A stretch of DNA of 64,000 nt from Streptomyces spororaveus (lineage in GTDB: Bacteria > Actinomycetota > Actinomycetes > Streptomycetales > Streptomycetaceae), in assembly GCF_016755875.1 (NCBI RefSeq), contig NZ_BNED01000005.1, forward strand, positions 2,356,001 through 2,420,000. Reading direction: 5' to 3'. The notes beneath the pieces are model-generated. The model ran no database searches, was not told the DNA's origin, and saw only the letters and a list, made by a program, of their open reading frames with translations. The first letter of the stretch is position 1. Every line of letters starts with the position of its first letter. Made by a program: the position numbers and the translations under genes. Shown one piece after another: positions 17,451 to 26,084 of the stretch.

Positions 17451-20225
17451 TCAGTAACTGGGGAGGGTCCGCGGGCCGAGATCACCGCGGGCCGGCGGGT
17501 GGGCCACGCGGACGGTGGCGCTGAGCACGGAGACTCCCTCGGCGGCCACCACGACGGGCTCCAGTGAGACGCCGATCACCTCCGGGTGGTCGTCGACGAG
17601 GCGGGACAGCCGCAGGAGCAGCTCCTCCAGGGCGGGGGTGTCCACGGGGTCGCTGCCGCGCCAGCCGAACAGCAGGGGCGCGGTCCGGATGGACCGGATC
17701 AGTCCGGCGGCGTCACGGTCGGTGGCCGGGACGAGCCGGTGCGCGGTGTCGCCGAGCAGCTCGGAGGCGACGCCGGCGAGCCCGAAGGAGAGGACGGCGC
17801 CCGCCGCGGGGTCGATGACGGAGCGGACGACGGTGTCGACCCCGCGCGGGACCATCGCCTGCACCACCGGCTGGAGCTCGGCCGGTTTGCCCAGCGCGTC
17901 GGTGAGCTCCTCGTACGAGCGCCTCAGCTCGGCCTCGTTCGTGAGGTCGAGGCGTACGCCGCCCAGGTCAGCGCGGTGGCGCAGGTGCGGTGCGGTGGTC
18001 TTGAGCGCCACCGGGTAGCCCAGGACGGCGGCGGCGCGGACAGCGGCGTCGGCGCTCGGCGCGGGCAGGGTGGGCAGGACGCGGATCCCGTACCGCGCGA
18101 GCAGTTCGCGGGCGTCCCAGTCGGTCAGGGTCAGCACGGCCCCGGCGTCGACGTCGGCCAGCAGCCCGGCCAGCCGGTCGGCGGCCCCGGCCTCGTCGAT
18201 GTCCTCGTACTCGGGGACCTGCCCGGCCTCGGCGGTGGCCCGGCGCCACTGCCCGTACCGGACGGCTTCGGCGACGGCCTTGACCGCCCGCTCGGCGGCG
18301 GGGTAGCTGGGGATGCTGTCCCCCGCGGCGGTGTACAGCCGCGCGGGCGTCGGAGCGGGGGCGGGCTCGGTGGTCCGGCTGGGGGCCGGGCGCGGGCCGC
18401 GCACGGCGGACAGGGCCTCGACCAGCTCGCCCAGCTCGACGTGCACCACGGCGACGGGCTTGCCCGGGTACTCGGCCACCGCGTCGCGCAGGGCTCCGGC
18501 CAGGTCGTCCGCCGGAGCGTCCTCGCTCACCCACGGGATAGCCGTGACCACCACCGCGTCGCTGTCCTCGGAGCGGAGCGCATCGGTCAGGGCGGTGCGG
18601 AAGTCCGCGGGCGCGGCCGCCGTCGTCAGATCCAGCGGCGGCAGCGGTCGCAGGCCCTGGGCGAGGCAGGCGTCGTAGGTGAGGATCCCGAGGGATTCGG
18701 AGTTGCCGAGGATCGCGATCCGGGGCCCGGCGGGCAGCGGCTGCGTCGCCAGCAGGAGGCCGACGTCCACCAGCTCGGTGACCGTGTCGACGCGGATCAC
18801 TCCGGCCTGGCGCAGCAGGGCGGAGACGGTGGCCTCCGACAGCCGGGTGTCGGGGACGACGTGTCCGGCCGGGCTGTGCCGGCCGCCCTTGGCGACGACC
18901 ACCGGTTTGACGGCCGCCGTCCGGCGGGCGAGGCGGGTGAACTTCCTGGGGTTGCCGAGGGTTTCGAGGTAGAGCAGGGCGACGTCGGTCGCCTCGTCGT
19001 CGTACCAGTACTGGAGGATGTCGTTGCCGGACACGTCGGCGCGGTTCCCCGCGGAGACGAAGGAGGAGAGGCCCTCGCCGCGCCGGACCAGCGCGGAGAG
19101 CAGGGCGATGCCGATCGCCCCGGACTGGGTGAACAGGCCGATCCGGCCGCGCGTGGGCATGGGGGCGGGGGTCAGGGAGGCGTTGAGCTCCACCTCCGGC
19201 GCGGTGTTGATCACCCCGTAGGCGTTCGGACCGATCAGCCGCATCCCGTACGAGCGCACCTGCCGCACCAGTTCACGCTGGCGGGCGAGTCCGGCCGGGC
19301 CGCTCTCCCCGTATCCGGCGGACAGGACGACGAGCCCCTGCACCCCGTGCTCGCCGCAGGCGGCCACGGCGTCGGGGACGCGGTCGGCCGGGACCGCGAT
19401 CACGGCGAGGTCGACCGGGGCGCCGATGGCGCCGATGGCGCGGTACGCGCGCACGCCGTCGAGCAGGTCGCGGGTGACGGCCTCGTTGACGGCGTAGAGG
19501 TGGCCGTGGAAGCCGCTGTCGCGCAGGTTGCGCAGGGCGGCCGCCCCCACACCGGCGCCGGAGCGGCTGACCCCGACGACGGCGACCGAGCCGGGCGCCA
19601 GCAGCCGCTGCACCGAGCGGGCCTCGGCGCGCTGTTCGCGGGCGCGCTGCACGGCGAGGGACTCGGCGGTGGGTTCGAGGTCGAGGGTGAGATGGACGGA
19701 GCCGTCCTCGAAGCTGCGCTTCTGCTGGTAGCCGGCGTCCGTGAAGACTTTGATCATCTTGGTGTTCGCGGGCAGCACCTCGGCGGCGAACCGCCGGATG
19801 CCGCGCTCCCGGGCCACCGCGCCGATGTGTTCGAGGAGGGCGGAGGCGACCCCGCGGCCCTGGTGGGCGTCCTGGACGAGGAAGGCGACCTCGGCCTCGT
19901 CGGCGGGCCCGGAGGCGGGCCGGCCGTCGGCGTCGATGCGGTCGTAGCGGACGGTGCCGATGAACTCCCCGCCGATGGTCGCGGCGAGGCCGACCCGGTC
20001 CACGTAGTCGTGGTGCGTGAAGCGGTGGACGTCGCGGTCGGAGAGCCGGGGGTAGGGGGCGAAGAACCGGTAGTACTTCGACTCGTCCGAGACCTGCTCG
20101 TAGAAGCTGACGAGCCGGCCCGCGTCCTCGGTGGTGATGGGCCTGATCCGGGCGGTGCCGCCGTCGCGGAGGACGACGTCGGCTTCCCAGTGGGCCGGGT
20201 ACGAGGGGTCCGACTCGATGGTCAT
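17451..20225 (-). CDS. GNAT protein-lysine acetyltransferase fused to ADP-forming acyl-CoA-synthetase-like domain (PatA-like)
   Basis: A 924-residue two-part protein. Residues 20-185 are a GNAT acetyltransferase with the acetyl-CoA loop QDAHQGRGVASALL. The rest follows the ADP-forming acyl-CoA synthetase layout: CoA-binding domain (from SVQRLLAPGSVAVVGVSRSG, about 205), succinyl-CoA-ligase-like domain and ATP-grasp domain (GYPVALKTTAPHLRHRADLGG). The GNAT-first order is that of the Streptomyces lividans protein acetyltransferase, reversed from Salmonella Pat. Such enzymes acetylate and so inactivate AMP-forming acyl-CoA synthetases; the ligase-like half usually lacks the phospho-histidine and serves regulation. 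The window also holds an acetate-type symporter and two AMP-forming ligases, possible but unproven targets. Confidence 0.88.
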   Translation of the reverse strand: MTIESDPSYPAHWEADVVLRDGGTARIRPITTEDAGRLVSFYEQVSDESKYYRFFAPYPRLSDRDVHRFTHHDYVDRVGLAATIGGEFIGTVRYDRIDADGRPASGPADEAEVAFLVQDAHQGRGVASALLEHIGAVARERGIRRFAAEVLPANTKMIKVFTDAGYQQKRSFEDGSVHLTLDLEPTAESLAVQRAREQRAEARSVQRLLAPGSVAVVGVSRSGAGVGAAALRNLRDSGFHGHLYAVNEAVTRDLLDGVRAYRAIGAIGAPVDLAVIAVPADRVPDAVAACGEHGVQGLVVLSAGYGESGPAGLARQRELVRQVRSYGMRLIGPNAYGVINTAPEVELNASLTPAPMPTRGRIGLFTQSGAIGIALLSALVRRGEGLSSFVSAGNRADVSGNDILQYWYDDEATDVALLYLETLGNPRKFTRLARRTAAVKPVVVAKGGRHSPAGHVVPDTRLSEATVSALLRQAGVIRVDTVTELVDVGLLLATQPLPAGPRIAILGNSESLGILTYDACLAQGLRPLPPLDLTTAAAPADFRTALTDALRSEDSDAVVVTAIPWVSEDAPADDLAGALRDAVAEYPGKPVAVVHVELGELVEALSAVRGPRPAPSRTTEPAPAPTPARLYTAAGDSIPSYPAAERAVKAVAEAVRYGQWRRATAEAGQVPEYEDIDEAGAADRLAGLLADVDAGAVLTLTDWDARELLARYGIRVLPTLPAPSADAAVRAAAVLGYPVALKTTAPHLRHRADLGGVRLDLTNEAELRRSYEELTDALGKPAELQPVVQAMVPRGVDTVVRSVIDPAAGAVLSFGLAGVASELLGDTAHRLVPATDRDAAGLIRSIRTAPLLFGWRGSDPVDTPALEELLLRLSRLVDDHPEVIGVSLEPVVVAAEGVSVLSATVRVAHPPARGDLGPRTLPSY

Positions 20226-20370
20226 GGGCCTACCTTACGGCCGGATCGGGCCCTGAAGCGCTCGCGCGGCGCATAAGGCGATACGGGGCAAATCAGTGCA
20301 AGCTGGGGAAGGTCGAACGGCGGAAAATTCAGGCCGGAGGTAGGTCCGAGCATTCCGGGCGTCGTGAGAG

Positions 20371-20386
20371 ACTGGTCTAGACAACC
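20371..20386. promoter_or_regulatory. DasR-responsive element (dre) upstream of ptsH
   Basis: ACTGGTCTAGACAACC matches the DasR dre consensus (ACTGGTCTAGACCACT) in 13-14 of 16 positions, with an intact TGGTCTAGAC core. It lies 24 bp before the ptsH start. DasR control of ptsH by N-acetylglucosamine status is established in S. coelicolor. Confidence 0.85.
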
Positions 20387-20409
20387 GTAAGAACCTGAAG
20401 GGCATCACC

Positions 20410-20691
20410 ATGGCAGAGCGCCGCGTCAACGTCGGGTGGGCCGAGGGCCTGCACGCTCGTCCCGCCTCGATCTTCGTCCGTGCGACGACCGCCTCCGGCG
20501 TCCCGGTGACCATCGCGAAGTCCGGCGGCGACCCCGTCAACGCCGCCTCCATGCTGGCGGTTCTGGGCCTGGGCGCCCAGGGCGGCGAGGAGATCGTCCT
20601 CGCCTCCGAGGCCGAGGGCGCGGACGCCGCGCTCGACCGTCTCGCGAAGCTGGTCGCCGAGGGTCTCGAGGAGCTCCCCGAGACCGTCTGA
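20410..20691 (+). CDS. ptsH: HPr phosphocarrier protein of the PTS
   Basis: A 93-residue HPr. The phosphoryl-accepting histidine is His15 in GLHARPAS, and the regulatory-serine position is Ser47 in NAASML. HPr passes phosphate from enzyme I to EIIA proteins; in Streptomyces the system mainly serves N-acetylglucosamine and fructose uptake. ATG 20410 has GAAGGG upstream and the length is standard. It is monocistronic: a dre operator lies directly upstream and a strong hairpin 30 bp downstream, matching the S. coelicolor arrangement in which ptsH is separate from crr and ptsI. Confidence 0.97.
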   Translation: MAERRVNVGWAEGLHARPASIFVRATTASGVPVTIAKSGGDPVNAASMLAVLGLGAQGGEEIVLASEAEGADAALDRLAKLVAEGLEELPETV

Positions 20692-20721
20692 CCCTTCGGG
20701 TTCGACCGTTCGACCCCCCGC

Positions 20722-20760
20722 GCGAAGCCGCGGCCCCCGGACCGGGGGCCGCGGCTTCGC
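20722..20760 (+). terminator. Strong hairpin terminator after ptsH
   Basis: GCGAAGCCGCGGCCCCCGG (20722-20740) is perfectly complementary to the segment at 20742-20760, a 19-bp stem with a minimal loop, about 30 bp after the ptsH stop. Confidence 0.85.
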
Positions 20761-20985
20761 CGTTCCACGGGCCGGCCGCCGCCCCGGGCCCTGACGGACG
20801 CCCCCGCGGGAAACGGGAACCGGGAACCGGGGAAATACCGCCGGCCTCAAAGGGGTGCCACCCGGATTCCGCGCATGCCGAATTCAGCCGGGCTGGAATT
20901 CCGTACGGATAATGGGCCCGCCGCAGAAACCGACCGGCCGCGCACAGGGAATTCCGGCGGTCCCACCCTTTGTATACGGCTCCTG

Positions 20986-21663
20986 TTAATGCCGGCCGCT
21001 CGGCATGTTTACGGCAGGTTGCGAAGTGCTCACCGCCGGGCGGAGCCGCAGCCGGTGCGCGCCCACCGCCCGGTCGGTGTGGAGCGCGGTCAGCGCCCGC
21101 GCCCGCTCGGCGTCGCCGCGCGCCACCCCGTCCACGATCGCCCCGTGCTCCGCCCAGGACTCCGCGGGCCGGACCGGCGCTTCCACCACGTACATCCACG
21201 CGATCTTGTGCCGCAGCTGCGTGAGCAGCGCGATCAGGCCGGGGCTGCCGGAGGACTGCGCGAGCGTCTCGTGGAACCAGCCGCCCAGGGACCGCAGGTC
21301 CTCTCCCTGCCCCCGCCTGGCCCGCTCCTGACCCAGCCTGACCAGCCCGCGCAGCACCTTGAGGTGCGCGTCGGTGCGCCGCCGGGCGGCTCTCGCGGCA
21401 GCCAGCGGCTCCAGGAGCATCCGCAGCTCCAGCAGGTCCGCGGCCTCCTGCTCGGTCGGCTCGGCCACGCAGGCCCCCGCGTGGCGCCGTGTGGTCACGA
21501 ACCCCTCGGACTCCAGGGTCCGCAGGGCCTCGCGGACCGGGACGCGCGAGACCCCGTACCGGCGGGCCAGCACCTCCTCGGTCAGCCTTCCGCCCGGCTC
21601 GAACACCCCGGAGACGATGTCGTCGCGGATTGCTGTGCATACCGCGTGCGCAGGAATACGCAA
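20986..21663 (-). CDS. GntR-family transcriptional regulator (FCD subfamily)
   Basis: A 225-residue GntR regulator: winged helix at residues 5-70 (LTEEVLARRYGVSRVPVREALRTLESEGFV) and an all-helical FCD effector domain at about 75-200. In the FCD domain, likely metal or ligand histidines occur in WFHETLAQ and WAEHGAIV. ATG 21663 begins a typical short pre-HTH segment. The gene is alone between two terminators, so any target is elsewhere or is its own promoter. The C-terminal 25 residues are variable. Effector unknown; FCD members often sense small carboxylates or sugar acids. Confidence 0.85.
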   Translation of the reverse strand: MRIPAHAVCTAIRDDIVSGVFEPGGRLTEEVLARRYGVSRVPVREALRTLESEGFVTTRRHAGACVAEPTEQEAADLLELRMLLEPLAAARAARRRTDAHLKVLRGLVRLGQERARRGQGEDLRSLGGWFHETLAQSSGSPGLIALLTQLRHKIAWMYVVEAPVRPAESWAEHGAIVDGVARGDAERARALTALHTDRAVGAHRLRLRPAVSTSQPAVNMPSGRH

Positions 21664-21795
21664 GACCGAACCTCCGCCTATTTCCGACTGCCAGCCTCAT
21701 TGCACGCACATGCGCGCGCTGCGACTCTATTGCAACACAGAATAATTTCCGAGAGCGGCCGGAAATCCGAAACATTTGCACAAAGACGCAACATA

Positions 21796-21828
21796 CGAAG
21801 ACCCCGGCTCGGGGAGCCGGGGTCTTCG
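21796..21828 (-). terminator. Hairpin terminator of the M23 peptidase gene
   Basis: CGAAGACCCCGGCT (21796-21809) pairs perfectly with AGCCGGGGTCTTCG (21815-21828) around a 5-nt loop, 30 bp after the stop at 21858 on the minus strand. Confidence 0.8.
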
Positions 21829-21857
21829 ATGAAGCGGTGAGGCGGTGCGCGCCGGGG

Positions 21858-22661
21858 TCAGACGCTGACGCCGTGCGAGCGCAGGTACGCGATCGGGTCG
21901 ATGTCCGAACCGTACTGCGAGCCCGTGCGGGCCTCGAAGTGGAGGTGCGGGCCGCTGGAGTTGCCGGTGGAGCCCGACAGGCCGATCTGCTGGCCGGGGG
22001 TGACCTGCTGGCCGACGGAGACGTTCAGCGAGGTCATGTGCCCGTACTGGGTGTACGTACCGTCGTTGTGCTTGATGACGACGTTGTTGCCGTACGCCCC
22101 GCCCCAGCCGGCCTCGACGACGGTGCCGAGACCCACCGCGTGGACCGACGTGCCGGAGGCGGCGTGGAAGTCGATGCCCGTGTGGCTGCCGGAGGACCAC
22201 ATGCCGCCGCCCGCGTGGTACTGCGTGCTGACGTACGAGCCGTCCACCGGGGCGACGAAGGTGTTGAGGCGCTTGCGCTCCTCCTCGCGGGCGGCGCGCT
22301 CGGCGGCCTCGCGCTCGACCTTCGCCTTGGCCTCGGCGACGCGCTTGGCCTCGGCGGCCCGCTGCTTCGCGTCGGCCTCGGCCTGCGCCTTGGCGGCGTC
22401 CTGCTCGGCGACGCGGTGCTGGGACTCGGCCTGGTCGGCGATGTCACCCGCGAGGTCCTCGGCGACGACCACGGCGCCCAGGCCGTTGTCCTGGCCGATG
22501 GTGCTGCTGTGGTTGTCCGCGGCGAAGGCCGGGGCGGCGAGGGAGCCGACGACGCCCGTGGTGGCGATCGCGGCGATACCGGCGTAACCGGCGGTCTTCT
22601 TGCTCAGGCGGCTGGAACCACGGTGCTTACCGGAACCAGCGGGACGACTGCCAAACGCCAT
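21858..22661 (-). CDS. Secreted M23 zinc endopeptidase (peptidoglycan hydrolase) with coiled-coil
   Basis: A 267-residue secreted peptidoglycan hydrolase. It begins with a long basic n-region and a hydrophobic core ending in AAPAFA-AD, so cleavage is likely after residue 47. Residues 75-132 form an Ala/Glu/Lys/Arg-rich coiled coil. The M23 domain follows with zinc ligands His160 and Asp164 (HTGIDFH), and His239 and His241 (GPHLHFE); the domain looks active. M23 enzymes cut peptide cross-links or stems in the cell wall. Expression is almost certainly controlled by the c-di-AMP riboswitch in its 5' leader (22688-22850), which in Streptomyces sits before several cell-wall hydrolase genes. Confidence 0.93.
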   Translation of the reverse strand: MAFGSRPAGSGKHRGSSRLSKKTAGYAGIAAIATTGVVGSLAAPAFAADNHSSTIGQDNGLGAVVVAEDLAGDIADQAESQHRVAEQDAAKAQAEADAKQRAAEAKRVAEAKAKVEREAAERAAREEERKRLNTFVAPVDGSYVSTQYHAGGGMWSSGSHTGIDFHAASGTSVHAVGLGTVVEAGWGGAYGNNVVIKHNDGTYTQYGHMTSLNVSVGQQVTPGQQIGLSGSTGNSSGPHLHFEARTGSQYGSDIDPIAYLRSHGVSV

Positions 22662-22687
22662 GAAGGGTTTGATCCTTTCCTTCCTTC

Positions 22688-22850
22688 TCGCCTACCGGGT
22701 TAGCTGACGGGTTCGGAGCAGGAAGGTCTCCTACGGGCCTCCTCTTGCGAGGGGGTCCGATTCACCCCAGGGACTCATGTGGGTCCCCGGCTCCCCAGGC
22801 TCGCGCCTGACGGGGACTCGGCGATCGCTGCCCGGTGCCGCGGGTGCGGC
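22688..22850 (-). ncRNA. c-di-AMP (ydaO/yuaA) riboswitch in the leader of the M23 gene
   Basis: Read on the minus strand, the 163-nt leader shows the conserved blocks of this class in order: CCGGGGACCCA, GGGGTGAATCGG, the purine-rich GTAGGAGACCTTCC turn, and GAACCCGTCAGCTAACCCGG followed by TAGGCG. The aptamer ends about 27 nt before the start codon. Known actinobacterial examples precede rpf and NLP/P60 or M23 cell-wall hydrolases; c-di-AMP binding turns expression off. The outer boundaries are approximate. Confidence 0.88.
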
Positions 22851-22972
22851 GGGCACAACTGACGGACAGCACGGCCGACGCTAGGCGGATCATCAGTCAA
22901 TCGCCAAACAGACGCGGCTTTTTGTTGCGTACGCCACACCGCATACAAGCAACCTCACCACTAAACAGACAA

Positions 22973-23007
22973 AAGGGGTTCTGGTGACCAAGTCACCAGA
23001 ACCCCTT
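22973..23007 (-). terminator. Intrinsic terminator of the M16 peptidase operon
   Basis: AAGGGGTTCTGGTGAC (22973-22988) pairs perfectly with GTCACCAGAACCCCTT (22992-23007) around a 3-nt loop, and on the minus strand the hairpin is followed by TT then GTC. It lies 44 bp after the stop at 23051 and is one of the few textbook intrinsic terminators here. Confidence 0.85.
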
Positions 23008-23050
23008 GCTGAAACCTTCAGCCGGCCCTCAATCGGCCGTCGTCCGACGG

Positions 23051-24442
23051 TCAGTTGGAGACGACCGTCACCTCTCCGATCCCGAGGGCCCGCACGGGCT
23101 CCTCGATGACCGCCGCGTCGCCCACCAGGACGGTGACCAGCCGGTCCGCGGGGAAGGCCTGGACGACCGCCGTGGTCGCCTCCACCGTCCCCGTCGCGGC
23201 GAGCTGGGCGTACAACTGCGCCTGGTAGTCGTCCGGCAGCTCCTGCTCGACCTGGTCGGCGAGGGTGCCCGCGACCGAGGCCGCCGTCTCGAACTTCAGC
23301 GGGGCCACGCCCACCAGGTTCTGCACGGCCACATCGCGTTCGGCGTCGGTCAGACCGCCCTCCGCGAGGGTGCGCAGCACCTTCCAGAGGTCCTCCAGCG
23401 CCGGCCCGGTGTTCGGGGTGTCCACCGAGCCGCTGATGGCGAGCATCGAGGCACCCTTGCCGTCCGCGGTGGAGCGCAGCACCTGGCCGAAGGCGCGTAC
23501 GCCGTAGGTGTACCCCTTCTCCTCGCGCAGCACCTTGTCCAGGCGTGAGGTGAGGGTGCCGCCCAGGCAGTACGTGCCCAGCACCTGGGCCGCCCACACC
23601 CGGTCGTGGCGGTCCGCCCCGATCCGGCCGATCAGCAGCTGCGTCTGGACCGCGCCGGGCCGGTCCACGATGACCACGCGGCCGGTGTCGTCCGCGGTCA
23701 CCGGCGGGACCGGCAGGGCCGCGGCGGTGTTGCCCGTCCAGGTGCCCAGGGTGTCCGCGAGCACGGCGTCCAGGTCGATGCCGGTCAGGTCGCCGACGAC
23801 CACCGCGGTGGCGGTGGCGGGGCGTACGTGGGCCTCGTAGAAGGCGCGTACGGCGGCCGAGTCGATCCGGGCGACCGTCTCCTCGGTGCCCTGGCGCGGC
23901 CGGGACATCCGCAGGGTGGCCGGGAAGAGCTCCTTGGAGAGCTGCTTGGCGGCGCGGCGCTGCGGGTTGGCCAGCTCGTGCGGGATCTCGTCGAGCCGGT
24001 TGCGCACCAGGCGGTCGACCTCGGCGTCGGCGAAGGCCGGGGCGCGCAGCGCCTCGGCGAGCAGACCCAGCGCCTTGGGCAGCCGGGAGGCCGGGACCTC
24101 CAGCGAGACCCGCAGGCCCGGGTGGTCGGCGTGGGCGTCCAGGGTGGCGCCGCAGCGCTCCAGCTCGGCCGCGAACTCCTCGGCGGAGTGCTTGTCGGTG
24201 CCCTCGGAGAACGCCCGCGCCATGATGGTCGCCACGCCGTCCAGGCCCTCGGGCTCGGCGTCGAGCGGGGCGGCGAGGTTGACCTCGACCGCGACGACCT
24301 GCTGGCCCGGCCGGTGGCAGCGCAGCAGGGTCAGCCCGTTGGACAGCTGTCCGCGCTCGGGGGCCGGGAAGGCCCACGGCTGCGGCTCGCCGGCCTGCGG
24401 CTGCGGGTGGAAGGTCATCGTGACGGCTGCCGTGTCGCTCAC
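23051..24442 (-). CDS. M16-family peptidase-like protein, non-catalytic partner
   Basis: A 463-residue M16 (pitrilysin/processing-peptidase) homologue with two M16 half-domains. The zinc motif HxxEH is missing: the corresponding stretch reads LDGVATIMARAFSEGT. The C-terminal half keeps the R/Y-type motif region (REEKGYTYGVRAF) that contacts substrate in partner subunits. It starts with GTG 24442, overlapping the stop of the catalytic partner (GTGA). By analogy with mitochondrial processing peptidase and bacterial M16B pairs, it should form a heterodimer with the upstream subunit, which supplies the zinc site. No signal peptide, so cytoplasmic. Substrate unknown. Confidence 0.88.
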   Translation of the reverse strand: MSDTAAVTMTFHPQPQAGEPQPWAFPAPERGQLSNGLTLLRCHRPGQQVVAVEVNLAAPLDAEPEGLDGVATIMARAFSEGTDKHSAEEFAAELERCGATLDAHADHPGLRVSLEVPASRLPKALGLLAEALRAPAFADAEVDRLVRNRLDEIPHELANPQRRAAKQLSKELFPATLRMSRPRQGTEETVARIDSAAVRAFYEAHVRPATATAVVVGDLTGIDLDAVLADTLGTWTGNTAAALPVPPVTADDTGRVVIVDRPGAVQTQLLIGRIGADRHDRVWAAQVLGTYCLGGTLTSRLDKVLREEKGYTYGVRAFGQVLRSTADGKGASMLAISGSVDTPNTGPALEDLWKVLRTLAEGGLTDAERDVAVQNLVGVAPLKFETAASVAGTLADQVEQELPDDYQAQLYAQLAATGTVEATTAVVQAFPADRLVTVLVGDAAVIEEPVRALGIGEVTVVSN

Positions 24443-25806
24443 TGCTCCGCCCCCTCGTTCTCGTCGGAGTCGTCGGACTCTTCGTGCTGGTCGGACCCGT
24501 CGGCCGCGAGCGGCTCGTAGACGAGCACCGCGCGGTTGTCCGGGCGCAGCCTGGCCGCGGCCACGGCCTGCACCTCCTCGGCGGTGACGTCGAGGACGCG
24601 CTGGACGGCGGTCAGCGCCAGCTGCGGGTCGCCGAACAGCACCGCGAAGCGGCACAGTTCGTCGGCGCGCCCGGCCACCGTGCTCAGCCGGTCCAGCCAC
24701 TCGCGCTCCAGCTGGGCCTGGGCGCGCTCCATCTCCTCGGCCGTCGGGCCCTCGGCGGCGAACCGCGCGAGCTCCTCGTCCACGGCCGCCTCGATGGCGG
24801 GGATCTCGACCCCGCTGGAGGTCTTGACGTCCAGCCAGCCCAGAGAGGGCGCCCCGGCCAGGCGCAGCATGCCGAAGCCGGCCGCTACGGCCGTCTGGTC
24901 GCGGCGGACCAGGCGGTTGTGCAGCAGCGAGGACTCGCCGCCGCCCAGGATGGTGAGCGCCACGTCGGCGGCGTCGCACTCGCGGGTGCCGTCGTGCGGC
25001 AGCCGGTAGGCGGCCATCAGCGCACGCGCCGGGACCTCCTCGACGATCTCCTCGCGCAGCTGCTCCCCGATGACGTCGGGCAGCGAGCCGTCGCGGGGCG
25101 GCTGCTTGCCGTCGTGCGCGGGGATGCTGCCGAAGTACTTCTCGACCCAGGCGAGCGTCTTCTCGGGGTCGATGTCCCCGACGACCGACAGCACCGCGTT
25201 GTTGGGCGCGTAGTACGTGCGGAAGAAGGCGCGCGCGTCCTCCAGGGAGGCGGCGTCCAGGTCGGCCATGGAGCCGATCGGGGTGTGGTGGTACGGGTGG
25301 CCCTCGGGGTAGGCCAGGGCGGTGAGCCGCTCGAAGGCCGTGCCGTAGGGGACGTTGTCGTAGCGCTGGCGGCGCTCGTTCTTGACGACGTCGCGCTGGT
25401 TCTCCATGGACTCGTCGTCCAGGGCGGCCAGCAGTGACCCCATCCGGTCCGCTTCCAGCCAGAGCGCGAGCTCCAGCTGGTGCGTCGGCATGGTCTCGAA
25501 GTAGTTGGTGCGCTCGAAGCTGGTGGTGCCGTTGAGGGAACCGCCGGCGCCCTGGACCAGTTCGAAGTGTCCGTTGCCGGGTACGCTCGCCGACCCCTGG
25601 AACATCAGGTGCTCGAAGAGGTGAGCCAGGCCGGTGCGTCCCTTGACTTCGTGGCGCGAGCCGACGTCGTACCAGAGGCAGACCGCGGCGACCGGGGTCA
25701 GGTGGTCCTCGGAGAGCACCACGCGCAGGCCGTTGGCCAGCCGGTGCTCGGTCGCTGTCAGGCCGCCGGAGCCGGCCTGGGCTGTGGCCGTGTGACCCAT
25801 GGGCAT
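24439..25806 (-). CDS. M16-family zinc metallopeptidase, catalytic subunit
   Basis: A 455-residue M16 peptidase with intact zinc site His62-x-x-Glu65-His66 (AHLFEHLMFQG) and a distal Glu in the ENQRDVVKNERRQRYDN region. The C-terminal half carries GGGESSLLHNRLVRRDQTAVAAG. Such enzymes degrade short unfolded peptides inside a clamshell chamber. ATG 25806 follows GAAGGGA; ATG 25800 is an alternative. The C-terminus is strongly acidic (a D/E run over the last 18 residues). Translationally coupled to the inactive partner; the operon is divergent from parC with about 280 bp between starts. Confidence 0.92.
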   Translation of the reverse strand: MPMGHTATAQAGSGGLTATEHRLANGLRVVLSEDHLTPVAAVCLWYDVGSRHEVKGRTGLAHLFEHLMFQGSASVPGNGHFELVQGAGGSLNGTTSFERTNYFETMPTHQLELALWLEADRMGSLLAALDDESMENQRDVVKNERRQRYDNVPYGTAFERLTALAYPEGHPYHHTPIGSMADLDAASLEDARAFFRTYYAPNNAVLSVVGDIDPEKTLAWVEKYFGSIPAHDGKQPPRDGSLPDVIGEQLREEIVEEVPARALMAAYRLPHDGTRECDAADVALTILGGGESSLLHNRLVRRDQTAVAAGFGMLRLAGAPSLGWLDVKTSSGVEIPAIEAAVDEELARFAAEGPTAEEMERAQAQLEREWLDRLSTVAGRADELCRFAVLFGDPQLALTAVQRVLDVTAEEVQAVAAARLRPDNRAVLVYEPLAADGSDQHEESDDSDENEGAEQ

Positions 25807-26084
25807 GTGGTCCCTTCGATCGCGATGCAGAGATTTCTTATCGACCTGCCACTGTATGCAAGCGCGCCGACCGCCGGATAAGTTCCCGGGTCACTCCCCG
25901 CACTCCGTCCAGGGGACCCCCGGGGTCGGAGTCGGCGTTGTCGGTGCGTCGGGCCACAATGGTCCGCGTCGTACCCTCGCCGGACACGACAAGAGCGCCG
26001 GACCCCGGCCAGACCAGCCAGACCCAGCCAGACAGCCCGCCAGACACCCAGCACACCCCATTTTGGTTAAGGAGCCGCGCAGCG

